64,000 nt of DNA. It comes from Hymenobacter cavernae. GTDB taxonomy: Bacteria; Bacteroidota; Bacteroidia; Cytophagales; Hymenobacteraceae. Both the position numbers and the translations under genes were made by a program. Location: contig NZ_BMHT01000001.1 of the NCBI RefSeq assembly GCF_014641455.1, forward strand, positions 62,001 to 126,000, read 5' to 3'. The notes below the pieces were generated by a model that was given only the letters and a program-made list of their open reading frames with translations, did no database searches and had not been told where the DNA came from. Positions 1 through 8,173 of this stretch are shown here, one piece after another. How positions within the stretch are numbered: position 1 is the first letter of the stretch; each line of letters starts with the position of its first letter.

Positions 1-592
1 ACAGGCGGTCGAGCCAGGCACCTAGGTTGGTTTCCGGCTCCAGGTTAGCGGGGCCGATTCCCGGCACGGGCACCAGTTGGAGCAGCACACTATAAAGAAT
101 TAGAATACCGACCAGCAACCTGGCTTGCGTGCGCCAATTGGTTTTGAGGAAGATGATGCCGCAGATCAGGAACACCAGCGCAATGCGCGCCAGCACGCCC
201 GGCAGCCGTGCCGTGCTGAAGTCGAAATGGGGGAACAAAGCGCCAAACAGACCTAGGCCGTAGAGCACCGCCGCCCGCCGGGCAATACGCGCCATAGCGC
301 GGCCGTGGTTCTCAGTTTTTTGCCGCACCGCACCTAGGGCATACACCAATGACACGCCCACGATGAACAGAAAGAAGGGAAAAATCAGGTCGGTGGGCGT
401 GCAGCCGTGCCACTTGGCGTGCTCCAGCGGCGCATAGATGTGGCCCCAGTCGCCGGGGTTGTTCACCAGAATCATGGCCATAACGGTGATGCCCCGAAAC
501 ACATCGAGCGAGACGAGGCGCCCCGGGCCGGACGCTTCTACCAGTGGCGCCGCGCCCGTCGTTTCGACGGCGGCTTGGGTAATGGTCTGCAT
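1..592 (-). CDS. Acyltransferase-like membrane protein (HGSNAT/DUF5009 type), partial
   Basis: The reading frame starts at the ATG complementary to 590-592 and runs off the left edge, so about 197 N-terminal residues are visible and the C-terminus is missing. After a hydrophilic leader of about 27 residues comes SLDVFRGITVMAMILVNNPG, then PLEHAKWHGCTPTDLIFPFF and several membrane segments. This DVFRG...NNPG...H..W.G.TP.DLIFP pattern is typical of the multi-pass HGSNAT/NagX-like family (COG4299, DUF5009/DUF1624), whose animal member acetylates heparan glucosamine. In bacteria it is thought to acetylate sugars of glycans, but the substrate here cannot be told. It is divergent from the SusC gene across about 450 bp. 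Family assignment is firm, function is inference. Confidence 0.8.
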   Translation of the reverse strand, partial: MQTITQAAVETTGAAPLVEASGPGRLVSLDVFRGITVMAMILVNNPGDWGHIYAPLEHAKWHGCTPTDLIFPFFLFIVGVSLVYALGAVRQKTENHGRAMARIARRAAVLYGLGLFGALFPHFDFSTARLPGVLARIALVFLICGIIFLKTNWRTQARLLVGILILYSVLLQLVPVPGIGPANLEPETNLGAWLDRL

Positions 593-649
593 AAAAGAAC
601 GGAGTTAGGTGAACCGCTACTACCTAGGTCTGCTTCGAGAAAACTAAAA

Positions 650-744
650 GGCTGTCATGCTGAGCTTGCCGAAGCATCTCTACCGCCAAAGTAACCTGTT
701 TACCATTGCAGTAGAGATGCTTCGGCAAGCTCAGCATGACAGCC
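650..744. repeat. Intergenic palindrome, family B (perfect 34-bp stem)
   Basis: The arms 650-683 and 711-744 are perfect reverse complements over 34 bp, with a 27-nt loop. The arm core reads GTCATGCTGAGC..GCCGAAGCATCTCTAC. The same core recurs at 4208-4316 and 34937-35023. It lies between the divergent acyltransferase and SusC genes. The rest of the 593-1047 gap holds an A/T-richer stretch at about 780-960 and a terminator-like hairpin at 964-1001; no gene is seen there. Confidence 0.9.
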
Positions 745-963
745 TATAATAGACAAAAGGCACTTAAAACAGCGCCCCGACCTACCAGCAAAAGCAAAAT
801 TCATTATTAGCAGCTTTATATATAGTTGACTTGCCTAGGCTCGCCGGTTAGCTTTAAATCTGTTTTTTCTTTTTTTCGCCTAACCTTAAGAAATCAGCTA
901 CCTATCTATGCCAGACAGTTACTTCTGTTGCATCCGTCTTTTTGTTTGACCAAGCATTTGCGG

Positions 964-1001
964 GGCCGAAACTCAGTGTGTAGCTAGGTTTCGGCCTTTT
1001 T
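964..1001 (+). promoter_or_regulatory. Terminator-like hairpin in the SusC leader (possible attenuator)
   Basis: The 9-bp arms 964-972 (GGCCGAAAC) and 988-996 (GTTTCGGCC) pair perfectly around a 15-nt loop and are followed by TTTTT. This looks like an intrinsic terminator on the plus strand, yet no plus-strand gene ends nearby and the SusC ATG is only 47 bp downstream. It could end a small leader RNA or act as an attenuator; both are inference. Confidence 0.55.
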
Positions 1002-1047
1002 CATGACTTCCACCACCTTCTTTCTTTTTCACTTTCATTTTTTCCGC

Positions 1048-4000
1048 ATGAAGAAACTTCTATGGTTTTTCCTGGCGCTCGGCGTGCTGTTGGCACCCCG
1101 CAGCTACGCCCAAACCAGCGGCCGAACCATCACGGGAACCGTTACGGCGGTAGCCGACCGGACGCCCCTGCCGGGCGTGAACATCGTCGTGAAAGGCACC
1201 ACCAACGGCACCCAAACCGGCGGCGATGGACGCTATACCCTAGGTAGCGTTCCGGAAGGCAGCACCCTGGTATTCAGCTTTATCGGCTACACGGCGCAGG
1301 AGCGCAAAGCCGACGCTAATACCATCGACGTGTCGCTGTCGTCGTCCACGCAGCAGCTCAAGGAAGCCGTCGTGACCGGCTACGGCATCCGGCAGGAAGA
1401 GGACAAGATCAACTCCGCCGTGCAGGTGGTGAAGGCCAAAGACATCATCGAATCGCGCCAGCCCAACATCGTGAATGCCATTCAGGGCAAGGTGGCCGGC
1501 GTGCAGATTACCAGCTCAGGTGGAGCGCCCGGCGAAGGTGCTTCCATCGTGATTCGCGGGGGCGCTTCGCTGGATTCTAACAACCAGCCGCTGTTCGTGA
1601 TTGACGGCATCATCATGGACAATTCGTCGTTTTCGGAGTCGACGGCGCCGGGCGGCGGTTCGGCCTTCAACGGCACCCTAGGTCGCTCGACGGCCAATCA
1701 GAACCGGGCCGGCGACCTGAACCCGGAAAACATCGAGAGTATGACGGTGCTGAAAGGCCCGGCCGCTTCGGCCATCTACGGCTTGCGCGCGGCCAACGGC
1801 GCCATCGTCATCACCACCAAAAAAGGCACGAAGGGCACCGTCAGCCTCAATTACCGCACGCAATTTTCGGTGGATGAGGTGAACCGGTTGCCCAAGCTGC
1901 AAGATCAGTACCGCCAGGGGGCTAACGGCGTCGTTGACCCACTGTCGCGCGTTTCGTGGGGTCCGCGCTTCCAGCCCGGCGAACCGATCTACGACAACCT
2001 AGGCAACTTCTTTCAGAAGGGCAAAACCTGGCAGCACTACCTCACCCTATCGGGCGGCAGCGACAAGGGTACCTTCTTCGTGTCGGCTTCCCGCCTCGAT
2101 CAGACCGGCGTAGCGCCCACCAGCCAGTTCGACAAATCGACGGTGCGCCTGGCCGGTACCATGCAGTTTACCAATCGGTTGAGTGCTTCGGGCTCGGTCG
2201 AATACCTAGGTACGGGCGGCCGCACCCCAATTCAGGGCAACGGCTTTTACAACACCACGACGGGCTATTCGGGTGGCTATCTGCTCAGCTTGCTCAACTG
2301 GCCCCGCAACGACGATGCCCGCAACTACCTGAATCCGGATGGCTCGGTGCGCCGCCTGCTCCCCTCTCCTCAGAACGCTACCGAGACGGATAACCCGTAC
2401 TTCATCATCTACAAAAACCCGCAGACCAGCCGCACCAACCGCATGCTCGGCAACGTGCAGCTAGGTTTTAAGGCGGCCGACTGGCTGAACTTCAGCTACA
2501 ACGTCGGCAACGACTTCTACTTTCAGAAGGACCGCTCGGTGCGGGCTGTGGGCACCACCCAGCCCGGCTACCAAAACGGCGCCGTGGCAGAATCGAATAC
2601 CTTCAATCAGCTAATCACCAGCAACTTACTCGCTACCGTTACGCACCAGTTTAGCGAGAACTTCAACTCCTCGCTGGTGCTGGGCAACACGATCGAATAC
2701 CAGCACCGCGAAACGACCGACCAGCTAGGTACGGTGTTCCAGAACCCGGACTTTCCGAGCATCAACAACACGGTAAACCGTAATGCGCTGGTAACCACCC
2801 AGGACCGCCGGCTGATCGGCAACTTTGCTCGCCTCAACCTGGATTTGTTGCAGCAGCTGACGCTGGAATTGAACGGCCGCATCGACCAATCGTCGACCCT
2901 GCCCCGCCCCGACGAAAACAAGAACTTCGGTAAGCTCTTCGGCTACGGCTCGGCTTCGGCCGGCTGGCAGTTCACCCACATGCTAGGTCTGGATCAGAAT
3001 CAGCACCTCAACTACGGTAAGATTCGGGTGGCCGTGGCCGACGTAGGCAAGGACACCGACCCGTACCGCGTCTTCTCGCCGCTGGCGCAGTCTACCTACA
3101 TTGGCGGCGGCTTCCGCAATGGTTTCTTTGGCTCTAATCCTTTCCTGAAGCCTGAGCGCACCCGCGCCGTGGAAGGCGGCCTGGACTTCCGCTTCCTGCA
3201 AAACCGTCTGGGCCTGAATGCCACCTACTATTATCAAGTCACCCGCGACCAGATCATCGGGCCACGCGTGAGTCAGGCCACCGGCTTTATTCTTCAGTAC
3301 ATCAACGCGGGCAAGGTGGAAAACCAGGGCCTGGAGCTTTCCCTGACCGGCACGCCCGTGCAGACCGATAACGGCTTCAACTGGGATGTGCTGGCTAACT
3401 TCACCCTCAACCGCAACAAGGCGCTTTCGCTACCTAGCTTTCTGACTGAGGTTTATCAGTCGGACGTGAACCTGGTAGGTGCCCGCGGCGGCGCTTTCGT
3501 CGGTCGTCCCATTTCCTCGATCAGCGCCACCGATTTTCAGCGCAACGCCGCCGGTCAGGTTTTGATCAACCCGCTGACGGGTTACCCGCTGATTAGCACC
3601 ACCAACTTCATGTACGCGGGCAACCGGGCGCCGCAATACTCGGTGCAGATCACGAACACGTTCAGCTATAAAGGACTGATTTTCTCCTTTTTGGCTGATT
3701 TCCGTAAGGGCGGCAAAGTGTTCAATGGCAATGACCAGTTCCTGACGAACAGTGGCCTGAGCCGGCGCACCGAAGAGCGCTACAAGCAGGTCGTATTCGA
3801 CGGCGTAGTGGCCAACCCCGACGGCTCCTATACCCAGAACACGCGCCCCGTGGAGTTGACACAATCCTATTATCAGAACGTGCTGGGTGCTATCGGCACG
3901 CCTTTCATTGAAGATGGCTCGTGGGTGCGCCTGCGCTATGCATCGCTGACGTACGCCCTGCCGACCGTTTGGCTGGGTGGCGGCAAGTTCATCAAGGGCG

Positions 4001-4173
4001 TGGAGCTGAACGTGACGGGCCGCAACCTGGTGCTGCTCACCAAATACTCGGGCGTCGATCCAGAAACCGCGACGGCCGGTGCCGGTGTGCGCGGCGGCGG
4101 CTCGGGTGGCTTCGACTACGGCGGCGTACCCGCTACACGCGGCGTGGATATGGGCCTGCGGGTGAATTTTTAG
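1048..4173 (+). CDS. SusC/RagA family TonB-linked outer membrane protein
   Basis: This is a 1041-residue TonB-dependent transporter that, with its SusD partner, imports an oligomeric nutrient across the outer membrane. I start at the ATG at 1048 because it gives a clean signal peptide (MKKLLWFFLALGVLLA...SYAQ); the frame is open from 1003. Residues about 25-105 form a carboxypeptidase-regulatory-like domain (ITGTVTA...PLPGVNIVVKGT). A plug follows, with VDG-type core (PLFVIDGIIMD) and MTVLKGPAASAIYG...NGAIVITTKKG, then a beta barrel ending in MGLRVNF, the usual aromatic C-terminus. A SusD gene follows 192 bp later. No sigma/anti-sigma pair is adjacent, and the substrate is not evident. A terminator-like hairpin sits in its leader. 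Confidence 0.97.
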   Translation: MKKLLWFFLALGVLLAPRSYAQTSGRTITGTVTAVADRTPLPGVNIVVKGTTNGTQTGGDGRYTLGSVPEGSTLVFSFIGYTAQERKADANTIDVSLSSSTQQLKEAVVTGYGIRQEEDKINSAVQVVKAKDIIESRQPNIVNAIQGKVAGVQITSSGGAPGEGASIVIRGGASLDSNNQPLFVIDGIIMDNSSFSESTAPGGGSAFNGTLGRSTANQNRAGDLNPENIESMTVLKGPAASAIYGLRAANGAIVITTKKGTKGTVSLNYRTQFSVDEVNRLPKLQDQYRQGANGVVDPLSRVSWGPRFQPGEPIYDNLGNFFQKGKTWQHYLTLSGGSDKGTFFVSASRLDQTGVAPTSQFDKSTVRLAGTMQFTNRLSASGSVEYLGTGGRTPIQGNGFYNTTTGYSGGYLLSLLNWPRNDDARNYLNPDGSVRRLLPSPQNATETDNPYFIIYKNPQTSRTNRMLGNVQLGFKAADWLNFSYNVGNDFYFQKDRSVRAVGTTQPGYQNGAVAESNTFNQLITSNLLATVTHQFSENFNSSLVLGNTIEYQHRETTDQLGTVFQNPDFPSINNTVNRNALVTTQDRRLIGNFARLNLDLLQQLTLELNGRIDQSSTLPRPDENKNFGKLFGYGSASAGWQFTHMLGLDQNQHLNYGKIRVAVADVGKDTDPYRVFSPLAQSTYIGGGFRNGFFGSNPFLKPERTRAVEGGLDFRFLQNRLGLNATYYYQVTRDQIIGPRVSQATGFILQYINAGKVENQGLELSLTGTPVQTDNGFNWDVLANFTLNRNKALSLPSFLTEVYQSDVNLVGARGGAFVGRPISSISATDFQRNAAGQVLINPLTGYPLISTTNFMYAGNRAPQYSVQITNTFSYKGLIFSFLADFRKGGKVFNGNDQFLTNSGLSRRTEERYKQVVFDGVVANPDGSYTQNTRPVELTQSYYQNVLGAIGTPFIEDGSWVRLRYASLTYALPTVWLGGGKFIKGVELNVTGRNLVLLTKYSGVDPETATAGAGVRGGGSGGFDYGGVPATRGVDMGLRVNF

Positions 4174-4207
4174 GTAAATGGCTGAATGGTTAAAGGCCAA
4201 TCAGAAC

Positions 4208-4316
4208 GTCATGCTGCGCTTGTCGAACCGGAGGAAGGCGTAAGCCAAGCATCTCTCCCGCCACAGTAAATGATATTACTACTGCGATAGAGATGCTTCG
4301 GCCAGCGCAGCATGAC
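4208..4316. repeat. Intergenic palindrome, family B, diverged copy
   Basis: The left side GTCATGCTGCGCTTGTCGAA and AAGCATCTCT pairs with AGAGATGCTTCGGCC..GCGCAGCATGAC on the right, but about 19 extra bases interrupt the left arm (near 4228-4246). It lies between the SusC and SusD genes, so it could set their relative expression through mRNA structure. Confidence 0.8.
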
Positions 4317-4365
4317 AGGCTAGCCGGCAACCATTTAGCAATCAACAAATCAGCAATCAACTTCA

Positions 4366-5916
4366 ATGAAACGATATCTTTTCTTCCTAGGTCTGCTGCT
4401 AGGTGGCGGCGCGCTAACGGCGTGCGAAAGCTACCTCGACGTGAATACCGACCCGAACAACCCCGTCTCTTCGACGCCGAACTTCCTGCTGCCGGGCATC
4501 ATTTCGCAGGGCATCCAAACGCAGATGTTTACCTCGCTCACCACTACCTATCTGAGCGAGTACACGGTGCGCAAATCGCCGCCCGGCAACAGCACCGACC
4601 AGTTTTACCTGACGAACGCCAACAGCACGAACACCTTCAACAACAACTTCTATTACTCGGCGGGCAACGTCCCCACGATGACGGCGGTGGCGGAAGCAGA
4701 AGGCTCGCCCTATTACGTGGGCGCCGGCAAGATCATCACGGCGATGGACTTGGCCCACACCACCGATATGATCGGCGATATTCCGTACACGGAGGCGTTC
4801 AAAGGCGCGGCCAACTACACCCCCAAGTACGATTCGCAGGAGCAGATTTACGCCACCGTCAACCAGCTGCTCGACGAAGGCATCACGCTGATGCAAGCGC
4901 CAGCCAGCCAGGAGTTTCGTCCTTTTTACAGCACCAGCCCCAGCATCAGCGGCGATATTTTATACCAGGGAAATGCGGGCCGGTGGATTCGGTTTGCAAA
5001 CTCCTTGAAGGCGCGTCAGCTGAACCACCTTACGCGCAAAGGGAATAATGCCCAGCAGGTGCTCGATTTGGTGGACAAAGGCTTCACCAGTTCCGACGAT
5101 GATGCGCAGATTCAGTTACAGACGGCCATTGCGCCACTGACCAACACGACCAACATTTTCGGTCCTACCCGTGCCAACTACGGCACCTCTACTTTTTCGA
5201 GCAACATCATCAAGTACCTGAATGGGAACATACCGGGCGCGGCCTTTCCGGGGGTCGTCGACCCGCGCTTTACCATTATGGCTACTTCCAGCAGCACCGG
5301 CAGCGACCCTGGCGTACCGGTCCCCGATGCAACGCGGGCGCTGTTGGTCAATAACGTTACGGACTTCTACTCCGGCTGGTACGCCCGCGACCTAGGTACG
5401 TTCGAGGTGATAACCTACCACGAGTTGAAGTTTATTGAGGCGGAAGCCGCCTTCCGCGCCGGCAACAAAACCCGCGCCCTCACGGCCTACAAAGCCGGCA
5501 TTCGGGCCCACATGACCAAAATCGGCAAGGGCGGCACGAACGGCACGCCGCCCGTCACGTTCCCGGTGCTCACCACGGCTCAGATTGACGCGTATCTGAG
5601 CAGCGCCGCCGTGGCCCAAACGGCAGATCAGCTCACGATGAAGAACATCATGGAGCAGAAGTACATTGCTATGTTCCTGAACCCGGAATCGTGGACGGAC
5701 CTGCGCCGCTTCGACTACGACCCGACCATCTACCCGAACCTGCGCTACCCGGCCTCTGCGAACCCCGAGCTAGGAGGCAAGTGGCCGCGGCGCATGCTGC
5801 CGGGCGCTACCGAGGTGATGTATAACCCGCAGGCTACCACCAAGCTATTCTCCGATGTAGGGGCCACTTCCAACGGCGACTACGTCACGAAGCCCCTGTG
5901 GTGGGACCAGCCGTAA
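4366..5916 (+). CDS. SusD/RagB family nutrient-binding lipoprotein
   Basis: This 516-residue surface lipoprotein forms the lid over the SusC channel. It begins MKRYLFFLGLLLGGGALTAC, where LTAC is the lipobox and Cys20 the lipidated residue, followed by ESYLDVNTDPNNP, a hallmark of the SusD-like_2 subfamily. The TPR-like helical body contains YHELKFIEAEAAFRAGN, and near the C-terminus comes MEQKYIAMFLNPESWTDLRRFDYDP, the standard SusD signature. Its position 192 bp after SusC and the family pairing make it the partner of that gene. The third gene (5994) may belong to the same transcript. The ligand cannot be deduced. Confidence 0.96.
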   Translation: MKRYLFFLGLLLGGGALTACESYLDVNTDPNNPVSSTPNFLLPGIISQGIQTQMFTSLTTTYLSEYTVRKSPPGNSTDQFYLTNANSTNTFNNNFYYSAGNVPTMTAVAEAEGSPYYVGAGKIITAMDLAHTTDMIGDIPYTEAFKGAANYTPKYDSQEQIYATVNQLLDEGITLMQAPASQEFRPFYSTSPSISGDILYQGNAGRWIRFANSLKARQLNHLTRKGNNAQQVLDLVDKGFTSSDDDAQIQLQTAIAPLTNTTNIFGPTRANYGTSTFSSNIIKYLNGNIPGAAFPGVVDPRFTIMATSSSTGSDPGVPVPDATRALLVNNVTDFYSGWYARDLGTFEVITYHELKFIEAEAAFRAGNKTRALTAYKAGIRAHMTKIGKGGTNGTPPVTFPVLTTAQIDAYLSSAAVAQTADQLTMKNIMEQKYIAMFLNPESWTDLRRFDYDPTIYPNLRYPASANPELGGKWPRRMLPGATEVMYNPQATTKLFSDVGATSNGDYVTKPLWWDQP

Positions 5917-5993
5917 GGCTAGGTTCTGTGCTGCAATGGTCAGCGGCGGCCGCTTGTCCGCCGCACTTCTTCTCACTCGTTAACTGACTTTTC

Positions 5994-7253
5994 ATGGCTT
6001 ACTCTATAGCTTCTCGTAGTCTGCTGAAGCTGGCCTTTCTTGGGCTAGGTTTGGCGGGCTGCAAAAAGGAAATCGACACCTACTACACCGAAGTAGGCAC
6101 CCAGATTCCGACCGTTCTGAGCAACGCGCTGCCTACCACAACGAAGTACGCCACCGGCGAAACGTTCTCATTTGAGTTGCAATACGCCCAGCAAACCTCC
6201 CCGCTCACCGACGTGCGCATTTACCAGCGGATAGAACCTAACACCGACTCGACGCTGGTGCAGACGATTCCGTACAAAGCGGCCTTCTCTAAGCGTAAAA
6301 ACGCGGATACGCTGGTGGTCAACTACACCGTTCCGGCCGGCGTGAACAAAGCCAATGTGCGGGTAGCGGCCATCGTGCGGGCCGAAAACGGGCAGGTCAA
6401 ACAACGCGCCTTCTACTTCCGCCTGGCTGAGGCAACGCCCACCGTTGCCATCAACTCCTCGGCCAACGTGACGGCACCCGGCAACACCACGCCCGTGCCC
6501 GGCGACATAATTAACTATGTCTTAACACTAAACGCAGGCGGCATCACTTCCGCCAGCAGCCTCACCACCGCGGGCACGCTCTACAAAGACCTTGACAGCC
6601 TGATTACCTACGTGAAGGTGGGCACGGCCGCCGAGCGCCGCTACATCCGGCAGCGTGTGCCCGCCAGCGGTACCCAAACGGGAGCGGCCACGGCCCTTAC
6701 GGTTCCCGTAACTATTCCGGCCGGCTCTGGTGGGCAAGCCGTTACGTTCCGGTTTGAGGCTAAAACCAACTACCTAGGTACGCCGAGAAGCCGGACCGGC
6801 TCCGCGACCAGCGCCGCCATTACGCCGGGCACGCCTACCAGCCTGGCCGCGGCGCGCACCGCCACGCTCACCTACACCGGCACCACCGGCGGCGACCTGG
6901 CGGCCTATGATCTGGTCGGCTTCGCGGCCGTGCCGGCGGCCAGCGCGGTCGACACGAAGGATGTTGCCATTACCAGCACTGCCTCTAATGCTGTGCAGCT
7001 GAAAGCGCTGAATACCACGAAGTTTGTAAAGAGCGCCGCTGCCGTATACAGCAGCGCCACGCTCAACAGCATCCGGCAGACGTATCTGACGGCGGCCACC
7101 ACGAACCAGCTCAGCACCCTCGACGCCGTCGTTGTTGGCGACGTTTATGTGGCTCGCCTGCGCAACGCTGATCAGTACGCCATTTTCACCGTAACCGGCA
7201 TCAACCGCACCGCTACTGCCGTGACGCTCACGATGGATATCAAGGCGCTGTAA
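5994..7253 (+). CDS. Putative surface lipoprotein of the SusCD locus, unknown fold
   Basis: The 419-residue product starts MAYSIASRSLLKLAFLGLGLAGCKKEID. The LAGC lipobox and the charged KKE directly after Cys resemble the lipoprotein export signal that sends Bacteroidota lipoproteins to the cell surface (inference from that family rule). The rest is rich in Thr, Ala and Val with alternating hydrophobic residues, suggesting beta-sandwich domains; I recognise no catalytic motif. It starts 77 bp after the SusD stop and ends in a strong terminator, so it probably is the third gene of the SusCD operon. Surface accessory binding proteins in such loci often have this position, but binding is not shown. 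Confidence 0.75.
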   Translation: MAYSIASRSLLKLAFLGLGLAGCKKEIDTYYTEVGTQIPTVLSNALPTTTKYATGETFSFELQYAQQTSPLTDVRIYQRIEPNTDSTLVQTIPYKAAFSKRKNADTLVVNYTVPAGVNKANVRVAAIVRAENGQVKQRAFYFRLAEATPTVAINSSANVTAPGNTTPVPGDIINYVLTLNAGGITSASSLTTAGTLYKDLDSLITYVKVGTAAERRYIRQRVPASGTQTGAATALTVPVTIPAGSGGQAVTFRFEAKTNYLGTPRSRTGSATSAAITPGTPTSLAAARTATLTYTGTTGGDLAAYDLVGFAAVPAASAVDTKDVAITSTASNAVQLKALNTTKFVKSAAAVYSSATLNSIRQTYLTAATTNQLSTLDAVVVGDVYVARLRNADQYAIFTVTGINRTATAVTLTMDIKAL

Positions 7254-7280
7254 CCTAGGTATCAGCTTCAAGCTTCAACA

Positions 7281-7313
7281 AAAAGGCCGCTTCTTCAGGA
7301 GCGGCCTTTTTTA
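7281..7313 (+). terminator. Intrinsic terminator after the SusCD operon
   Basis: AAAAGGCCGCT (7281-7291) pairs with AGCGGCCTTTT (7300-7310) and T-rich sequence follows. The A/T-symmetric arms would allow it to work in both directions. The rest of the 311-bp gap to 7564 holds two copies of the CCTAGGTTT motif and a short dyad (ACTTTG...CAAAGT near 7419-7435), but no gene. Confidence 0.9.
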
Positions 7314-7564
7314 TTCTCAAAAACTCGCGCCTGCCGGTCCGACGACCTAGGTTTCGGGCAAATAGCAGTTGCCGGCTGCTAGCTGCATAAGAACCCAAAA
7401 CTAAAAACAGCCGTATTTACTTTGAATTACAAAGTTCTTTTATTTGCTTTACACTACTCACGCAAACCTAGGTTTTACAGCTCACCCCGAAACCTACGCT
7501 TTCCGTTACCATGTCCCGTTTTTAGGAGTTTTTCTTCCACGCATCAACCAAAAGCCCGACGATC

Positions 7565-8143
7565 ATGACTCTTACCAAAAGCGTTACTCGCCTTGCCGTT
7601 GCTACGGCGTTTCTGCTGCTGATTCCTTTAGTAGCCATGCAGTTCACCCCGGAAGTAGTCTGGACCTTGTCCGATTTCGTTGTTGCCGGCCTCCTACTTT
7701 TCGGCGCGGGGCTCACCTTTGAGCTGGCTGCACGACAGGCAAATACACCCGCGTACCGCGTGGCTGTTGGCGTAACGGTGGCGGTGGCACTCTTCCTGGT
7801 CTGGACGAACCTAGCCGTGGGGCTCATCGGCAGCGAGAACAACCCCGCCAACCTGCTGTATGGCGGCGTGCTCGGCGTCTTGTTCATCGGGACCATCGTT
7901 GCGCGCTTGCAGCCGCGTGGCATGTCGCACGCGCTATTCGCGACGGCACTGGCGCAAATGGCAGTTCCCGTGCTGGCGCTGCTTATTTGGAAGCCGCTGA
8001 TCATCGCCGAAGAAGCACCTATCGGCGGTATCGTGCATGTGCTGGGTGTGAATGTGTTCTTCGCCGCACTGTGGGTTGGCGCGGCTTTGCTGTTCCGACG
8101 CGCAAGCGCCGGCGGCTCGCCTCAGAACCGGCAGCTTGCGTGA
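7565..8143 (+). CDS. Conserved integral membrane protein, function unknown
   Basis: The 192-residue protein has about six hydrophobic segments: residues about 8-28, 36-56, 65-88, 95-112, 122-143 and 155-178. Short charged loops separate them, and the tail RRASAGGSPQNRQLA is basic and cytoplasmic by the positive-inside rule. No catalytic or transport motif is apparent. It stands alone: a terminator precedes it and the next gene is convergent with only 30 bp between. The start ATG at 7565 gives the usual N-terminal helix. Real gene by length, codon bias and membrane pattern; function not assigned. Confidence 0.8.
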   Translation: MTLTKSVTRLAVATAFLLLIPLVAMQFTPEVVWTLSDFVVAGLLLFGAGLTFELAARQANTPAYRVAVGVTVAVALFLVWTNLAVGLIGSENNPANLLYGGVLGVLFIGTIVARLQPRGMSHALFATALAQMAVPVLALLIWKPLIIAEEAPIGGIVHVLGVNVFFAALWVGAALLFRRASAGGSPQNRQLA

Positions 8144-8173
8144 GACCTAGCTTAGCCTGAAGTACAGATAACG

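Noticed and set aside
650..744. Rho-independent terminator of the acyltransferase gene
   Set aside because: The palindrome is on the 5' side of that minus-strand gene and lacks a T run; family membership explains it better.
3430..4200. 256-codon open frame on the minus strand
   Set aside because: Antisense to the conserved 3' part of the SusC gene; His/Ala/Arg-rich with no motif.
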